A stretch of DNA of 64,000 nucleotides from Autumnicola psychrophila (GTDB lineage Bacteria; Bacteroidota; Bacteroidia; Flavobacteriales; Flavobacteriaceae). The notes beneath the pieces were generated by a model that worked only from the letters and a program-made list of their open reading frames with translations, was not told where the DNA came from and made no database searches. The position numbers and the translations under genes were made by a program. Position 1 is the stretch's first letter. Each line of letters begins with the position of its first letter. Below are positions 63,432 through 64,000 of this stretch, one piece after another. Where the stretch lies: the NCBI RefSeq assembly GCF_031846645.1, contig NZ_JAVRHN010000003.1, positions 186,001 to 250,000 of the forward strand. Direction: 5' to 3'.

Positions 63432-64000
63432 ATGCAGCAAGATAACCGTGCTTATAGCGTAACAACAGTAAAAGATTCGTTTGAGAGATTTTATGATAAC
63501 TTTATCGAACAATTACCCGGCATAGGTCTGGGTTTGCTTATTATTATTCTCGGTGTGCTCATTGGAAGCTGGATTGGCAGATTTGCTACGCGAAGAATAT
63601 CTGCCCGTACTAGTGACCCATTAATGAGTCGCTTTCTTGGAAAAACAATCCGTTTTATCTTCCTGCTCGTTGCGGTTATGCTCGCATTAAGGGCTGCAGG
63701 TTTAGGAGGAATTGCTACCGGAATACTTACAGCTGCAGGTGCAAGTGCCGTAATTTTTGGCTTCGCTTTTAAAGATATAGGTGAGAACTTCATTTCTGGG
63801 ATTATTTTAGCTTTTAACAGACCTTTTGATATTGAAGACACTGTTGAAATAGGAGAAAACTTCGGAAAGGTGAAAGGTCTCGAATTTCGCTATACTAAAT
63901 TAAAAACCTTTGATGGTAAGGACGTATATATTCCAAATAGTGATGTTCTAACAAAACCTGTTACAAATTTTACTGAAGATGGTTTCTTTAGATGGAACTT
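63432..64000 (+). CDS. MscS family mechanosensitive channel, C-terminus outside window
   Basis: The visible 189 residues give a compact MscS: PGIGLGLLIIILGVLIGSWI, the pore helix GLGGIATGILTAAGASAVIF, the FGFAFKDIGENFISGIILAF turn and the start of the beta domain (DTVEIGENFGKVKGLEFR). It differs from the channel at 60904 in having fewer N-terminal helices. The gene runs past the window end. Confidence 0.92.
   Translation, partial: MQQDNRAYSVTTVKDSFERFYDNFIEQLPGIGLGLLIIILGVLIGSWIGRFATRRISARTSDPLMSRFLGKTIRFIFLLVAVMLALRAAGLGGIATGILTAAGASAVIFGFAFKDIGENFISGIILAFNRPFDIEDTVEIGENFGKVKGLEFRYTKLKTFDGKDVYIPNSDVLTKPVTNFTEDGFFRWN

Noticed and set aside
63491..63841. 116-codon minus-strand frame opposite the second MscS
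   Set aside because: Antisense shadow of the clear MscS coding sequence.
1..64000. tRNA, rRNA, CRISPR, insertion sequences or prophage
   Set aside because: I saw no cloverleaf-like gene, repeat array, transposase, integrase or phage structural gene; none can be claimed.

Overview
The window is bacterial chromosome from a member of the Bacteroidota, most likely a marine-type Flavobacteriaceae (a Gramella/Christiangramia, Salegentibacter or Zunongwangia-like organism). I infer this from the low G+C content, a type IX secretion type B sorting domain protein, the lipid-anchored TamA variant TamL beside TamB, SprB/gliding-type surface repeats, Bacteroidota promoters of the TTTG-N19-TAnnTTTG type (clearest before the FKBP gene), and many short flavobacterial conserved hypotheticals. 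I saw no rRNA, tRNA, CRISPR array, insertion sequence or prophage. This looks like ordinary chromosome with a few accessory loci and several decaying genes.

Layout. 1-8 kb: partial Old Yellow Enzyme, Crp/Fnr regulator, universal stress protein, AraC regulator, amino-acid permease, a lipoprotein-type peptide deformylase, envelope proteins and an SRPBCC gene broken by one stop codon. 8-18 kb: uracil phosphoribosyltransferase, the tamB-tamL envelope assembly operon, an OmpA-like lipoprotein. 18-26 kb: a Tat-type amidohydrolase, DoxX, and a gluconate operon (Gre factor, fused gluconokinase/6-phosphogluconate dehydrogenase, GntP permease), then a glycosyltransferase. 26-31 kb: cupin, aspartate kinase divergent from a HTH-like/ACT protein, small membrane proteins, a decayed SMP-30-like gene, a GluR0-like ligand-gated channel and a 3D-domain lipoprotein. 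31-36 kb: FKBP, OsmC and a tightly overlapping three-gene amidoligase cluster (RimK-like ATP-grasp, GCS2 ligase, N-formylglutamate amidohydrolase).

36-45 kb: a methionine/histidine-rich outer membrane protein with a CNGKCHL protein (probably copper), TVP38 membrane protein, a YjiK-like protein with a decayed paralogue beside it, two tandem homologous tiny basic peptides with their own terminator, a class A penicillin-binding protein, a RadD-like helicase and a Crp/Fnr regulator. 45-54 kb: cysteine biosynthesis pair, MFS transporter, T9SS cargo, DUF6155 and FUSC proteins. 54-64 kb: three oxidoreductases, then a membrane/osmotic stress block (DedA-like, DUF1206, Pmp3, DUF3817, two MscS channels, an exo/endonuclease/phosphatase protein) and galE.

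Co-functioning sets that the sequence supports best are: GntP + GntK-Gnd (gluconate uptake and direct entry into the oxidative pentose phosphate pathway); serine acetyltransferase + cysteine synthase; TamB + TamL; and the ATP-grasp/GCS2/formylglutamate-hydrolase trio, which probably makes and trims a small amide-linked metabolite whose identity I cannot tell. The tandem peptides, the lipoprotein deformylase and the GluR0-like channel are the other loci most worth a second look.
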